Below are positions 41,267-43,148 of a stretch of DNA of 43,148 nt, one piece after another. The notes under the pieces are model-generated. The model did not search any database, had not been told where the DNA came from, and saw only the letters and a list, made by a program, of their open reading frames with translations. This DNA comes from JBLRWS01 sp047921075 (lineage in GTDB: Bacteria > Bacteroidota > Rhodothermia > Balneolales > Balneolaceae). How positions within the stretch are numbered: position 1 is the first letter of the stretch; each line of letters opens with the position of its first letter. The translations under genes were made by a program, and so were the position numbers. The DNA is taken from contig JBLRWS010000018.1 in assembly GCA_047921075.1 (NCBI GenBank), forward strand, positions 1 through 43,148, written 5' to 3'.

Positions 41267-41976
41267 ATGATTTCACGACGTGATGCCATCACAAAAATGG
41301 GTGTGCTTGCGGGTTCTGCGGCACTTCTCGGACTCCCAAAAACCGNNNNNNNNNNNNNNNNNNNNNNNNNNNNNNNNNNNNNNNNNNNNNNNNNNNNNNN
41401 NNNNNNNNNNNNNNNNNNNNNNNNNNNNNNNNNNNNNNNNNNNNNAACCGTATCATTCCCCTTGTAGCGGAAGCCGGGTTTAAAAACCTGATCTGTTTTA
41501 CCGGTAACACGCCGGAAGGGATGGATAACGAGGCCGGGATGAGAAATTTTGAGACCGGCATCAAACCTCTGCTTCGAAATGCAGAACGCCATGGTGTGGT
41601 GCTCTGTCTCGAAATGTTCAATACCAGAGTTGATCATCCCGGATACATGGCCAACAGCACCAGGTGGGGAGTAGAGATGTGCGACCGGCTCGGTTCAGAG
41701 AATTTCAAACTCCTTTACGATATCTACCACATGCAGATTATGGAGGGCGATATCATTAGCCGAATTCGTGAGTTTGGCGACTACTTTGCCCACTACCACA
41801 CCGCCGGTGTTCCCGGACGAAACGAAATTGATGAAAGCCAGGAGCTGAATTATCCGGCGATCATGCGGGCCATTGTAGAGACCGGCTTTGACGGCTTTGT
41901 GGGGCAGGAGTTTATTCCCACAGGCGTAAACGCTTTGGCCGCTCTCCGAGAAGGAATAGAGATCTGTGACGTTTAA
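41267..41976 (+). CDS. sugar phosphate isomerase/epimerase (hydroxypyruvate isomerase-like), interrupted by gap
   Basis: The N-terminus (41267-41345) starts M-I-S-R-R-D-A-I-T-K-M-G-V-L-A-G-S-A, a Tat-type signal (S-R-R). After the 100-N gap, the TIM-barrel family resumes at N-R-I-I-P-L-V-A-E-A-G-F-K-N. Metal/catalytic residues appear in C-L-E-M-F-N, Y-D-I-Y-H-M-Q and H-Y-H-T-A-G-V-P-G-R, with a final Glu in G-Q-E-F-I-P-T-G. The two sides are in different frames across the 100-N run, so the gap length is not real rather than the gene being broken. It probably interconverts hydroxypyruvate and tartronate semialdehyde or acts on a related sugar, outside the cytoplasm. Confidence 0.8.
41346..41445. 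other. assembly gap (100 N)
   Basis: This is a standard 100-N placeholder inside the sugar phosphate isomerase/epimerase gene. It probably hides a few hundred bases, as the missing barrel start is larger than 33 residues. Confidence 0.99.
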
Positions 41977-42175
41977 TTTGCTTCCTTTTGCAAGCCCAAC
42001 TCAGGCAAAGCCTTGAGGGTGGCCCCGAAAGCGGGCAGGCGATTCGTTTCGGTCTTGGGGGTGAGGAGGATCTGGACCGATTTAAATAATATGAGTTCGC
42101 CACGGTTATCCCCATTCCTGACCGAACTGCAAACCCCGCCAAATGGCCAACTTTTCTTCATGACGTAAACAGGAG

Positions 42176-42196
42176 ATCGCGGATCAAGTCCGCGAT
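42176..42196. repeat. REP-like palindrome
   Basis: ATCGCGGA-TCAAG-TCCGCGAT is an 8-bp perfect stem with a 5-base loop. The sequence GATCGCGGATCAAGTCCGCGAT resembles small dispersed palindromes known in other bacterial phyla. It lies in the non-coding stretch 41977-42224. Confidence 0.6.
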
Positions 42197-42224
42197 GACC
42201 TTTGGTTGGGCTGTTCGTCGTCTA

Positions 42225-42494
42225 TTACTCATAACGCAGCGATTCCACGGGATCAAGCCGGGCGGCTTTGATGGCGGGAAAGATGCCGGCCACCACCCCG
42301 ATCAGCATAAGTACACCGGTGGTGATCAATTTCACTTCAATCTGGGTTTCCGGCTCAATGGTGCCGATCGCCAGGGCTTTCTCGACAATGGTATCCACTT
42401 CAACCACCACAATAGGCTGTCTGTTTTCGGTGTCATTGCTGCCCTGAGAGTAACCGGATAGAATCTGAATCCAGCGACAGGAATCCCTTCTGCT
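42225..42494 (-). pseudogene. C-terminal remnant of a MacB/FtsX-type ABC transporter permease
   Basis: The minus-strand frame ends V-L-M-L-I-G-V-V-A-G-I-F-P-A-I-K-A-A-R-L-D-P-V-E, then S-L-R-Y-E and a stop. This is the last transmembrane helix and the conserved C-terminus of MacB-type permeases. About 90 codons are visible, and the hundreds of residues expected before them are missing. Instead, the frame is closed by the TAA that ends the GNAT gene, so the remnant follows that stop directly in the same frame. It has no start of its own that would make a plausible protein. Confidence 0.85.
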
Positions 42495-42956
42495 TTAGAC
42501 ATTCATCTCTTCAAACATTTTATACGGCGTCTCTTCCATACCGAGCTCTCTGTACGTTTGCTGCGCAACCCGATTCTCTTTCTCTACATAGAGCCGGAAT
42601 CCACAAACTCCGGAGGTCTCACCTGCAAGTTCTTTTACTTTTTGGTACATCGAGCGGTAGATTCCCTGCCTTCTGTGGCCCGGAAGTACATACACACTTT
42701 GTATCCACCAAAAAAGCCCGTTTCGCCAGTCACTCCACTCTGTCGTAATCATCAGTGAGCCTACAATACCGCCTCCTCGCTCGGCTACCAGGTAAAATCC
42801 ATATTCAGGATTTGAAAACAGGGCGTGGACTCCCGGTTCTATCGTTGCCCGGTCGAGCTGTTTCTGTTCCGTTTCCATTGCCATTGCAATATTAAAGTCG
42901 ATCAGTGAGCCGGCGTCGCCGGGTGTTGCTTTACGAATAGACAGCGTTTGAGACAT
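42495..42956 (-). CDS. GNAT family N-acetyltransferase
   Basis: This 153-residue protein has the GNAT fold: a beta strand S-I-R-K-A at the start, G-G-G-I-V-G-S-L-M-I, and the acetyl-CoA loop V-L-P-G-H-R-R-Q-G-I-Y-R-S (R-x-x-G-x-x pattern). The C-terminal part is E-N-R-V-A-Q-Q-T-Y-R-E-L-G-M. The acceptor is unknown. The start at 42956 is supported by the family N-terminus and a TATCTTTA element 34 bp upstream. Directly after its stop comes an in-frame permease remnant. Confidence 0.92.
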   Translation of the reverse strand: MSQTLSIRKATPGDAGSLIDFNIAMAMETEQKQLDRATIEPGVHALFSNPEYGFYLVAERGGGIVGSLMITTEWSDWRNGLFWWIQSVYVLPGHRRQGIYRSMYQKVKELAGETSGVCGFRLYVEKENRVAQQTYRELGMEETPYKMFEEMNV

Positions 42957-42989
42957 TTGGGTATGTTTAGACTGCGGTTATTTCATCTT

Positions 42990-42997
42990 TAAAGATA
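42990..42997 (-). promoter_or_regulatory. TATCTTTA promoter-like element before the GNAT gene
   Basis: On the minus strand this reads TATCTTTA, 34 bases before the GNAT ATG, matching the TAnnTTTG-type element apart from the last base. It lies inside the 12-bp palindrome ATCTTTAAAGAT. Confidence 0.4.
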
Positions 42998-43001
42998 AGG
43001 T

Positions 43002-43024
43002 TGTTTCGGTCAGGTGCCGAAACA
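43002..43024. other. hairpin upstream of the GNAT gene
   Basis: TGTTTCGG and CCGAAACA form an 8-bp perfect stem around a 7-base loop, just upstream of the proposed GNAT promoter. There is no U-tract on either side, so it does not look like a terminator. Confidence 0.5.
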
Positions 43025-43065
43025 GATACAGGAAGTTGAGCCGGGTTCGGAGTGTGAAAGACATG

Positions 43066-43148
43066 GTATGTCTGTCTTACGCAACACCTAGCGCCATATC
43101 GCTATCAACGAAGAGATCGGTCTACATTCAGCTCTTGAACAGACATAC
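43066..43148. repeat. inverted repeat at the window end
   Basis: GTATGTCTGT (43066-43075) and ACAGACATAC (43139-43148) are perfect 10-bp inverted copies about 63 bp apart. AGACAT-GGT-ATGTCT at 43059-43073 is a second, overlapping palindrome. The second arm ends at the window edge, so the element may continue. Confidence 0.5.

Noticed and set aside
43002..43024. Hairpin as a transcription terminator or part of a tRNA
   Set aside because: There is no U-tract on either strand, and no cloverleaf or T-loop sequence could be fitted around it.

Overview
The window looks like chromosomal DNA of a Bacteroidota-like bacterium, most likely from the Balneolota/Rhodothermota side (a Balneolaceae-type genome). 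This placement is an inference. It rests on four things: a recurring TATCTTT promoter element that matches the Bacteroidota TAnnTTTG consensus, a general lack of Shine-Dalgarno sites, a DksA/TraR protein that has lost its zinc cysteines, and many Sec/lipoprotein hydrolases. Most of the sequence is GC-rich (for example 40 G+C of 60 at 9061-9120). Two 100-base N runs (11907-12006 and 41346-41445) are scaffold gaps of unknown true length. No rRNA, tRNA or CRISPR was seen.

Left part (1-8.9 kb): a truncated DUF72 gene diverges from a sodium:solute symporter, followed by a serine hydrolase. Next is an AT-richer block (about 3.84-8.86 kb; 23 G+C of 60 at 8521-8580). It carries a badly decayed xylulokinase pseudogene and then a tight three-gene cassette: an asparagine-synthetase-like ATP-dependent ligase with a degenerate glutaminase half, a CX3CX2C radical SAM enzyme resembling the archaeosine RaSEA family, and a flavin-dependent halogenase-like oxidoreductase. 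This cassette is the best candidate for an undescribed biosynthetic system. An imperfect 12-bp direct repeat brackets the block.

Middle part (8.9-23 kb): an amidase, an NTF2-like lipoprotein and an MFS exporter come first. A partial duplication of the MFS 3' end plus dksA then flanks a second serine hydrolase and a gap. Next come dksA, a DUF1456 protein and a long minus-strand run read in the order M28 peptidase, ChaN-like protein, hemB, htpX, hemL and katG. This run puts heme precursor synthesis, a possible heme-handling protein and a heme peroxidase together. A TTGAGTC tandem repeat lies between htpX and hemL.

Right part (23-43 kb): an SDR-ALDH-DUF302-YhdH redox operon; a lone receiver protein; a carboxypeptidase-regulatory-like protein; lipB-lipA; plsY-gpsA; an AlbA-type ATP-binding protein; an IscA-type protein; hslO; a DEAD-box helicase with a long leader; a D-aminoacylase-like amidohydrolase paired with gamma-glutamyltransferase; a GroES-like protein; an MBL-fold hydrolase; a small cysteine-rich protein; a gapped sugar-phosphate isomerase/epimerase; the C-terminal remnant of an ABC permease; and a GNAT acetyltransferase. 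Most of this is ordinary housekeeping. The noteworthy parts are the 5-8.8 kb cassette, the dksA duplication and several small unexplained repeats and hairpins.
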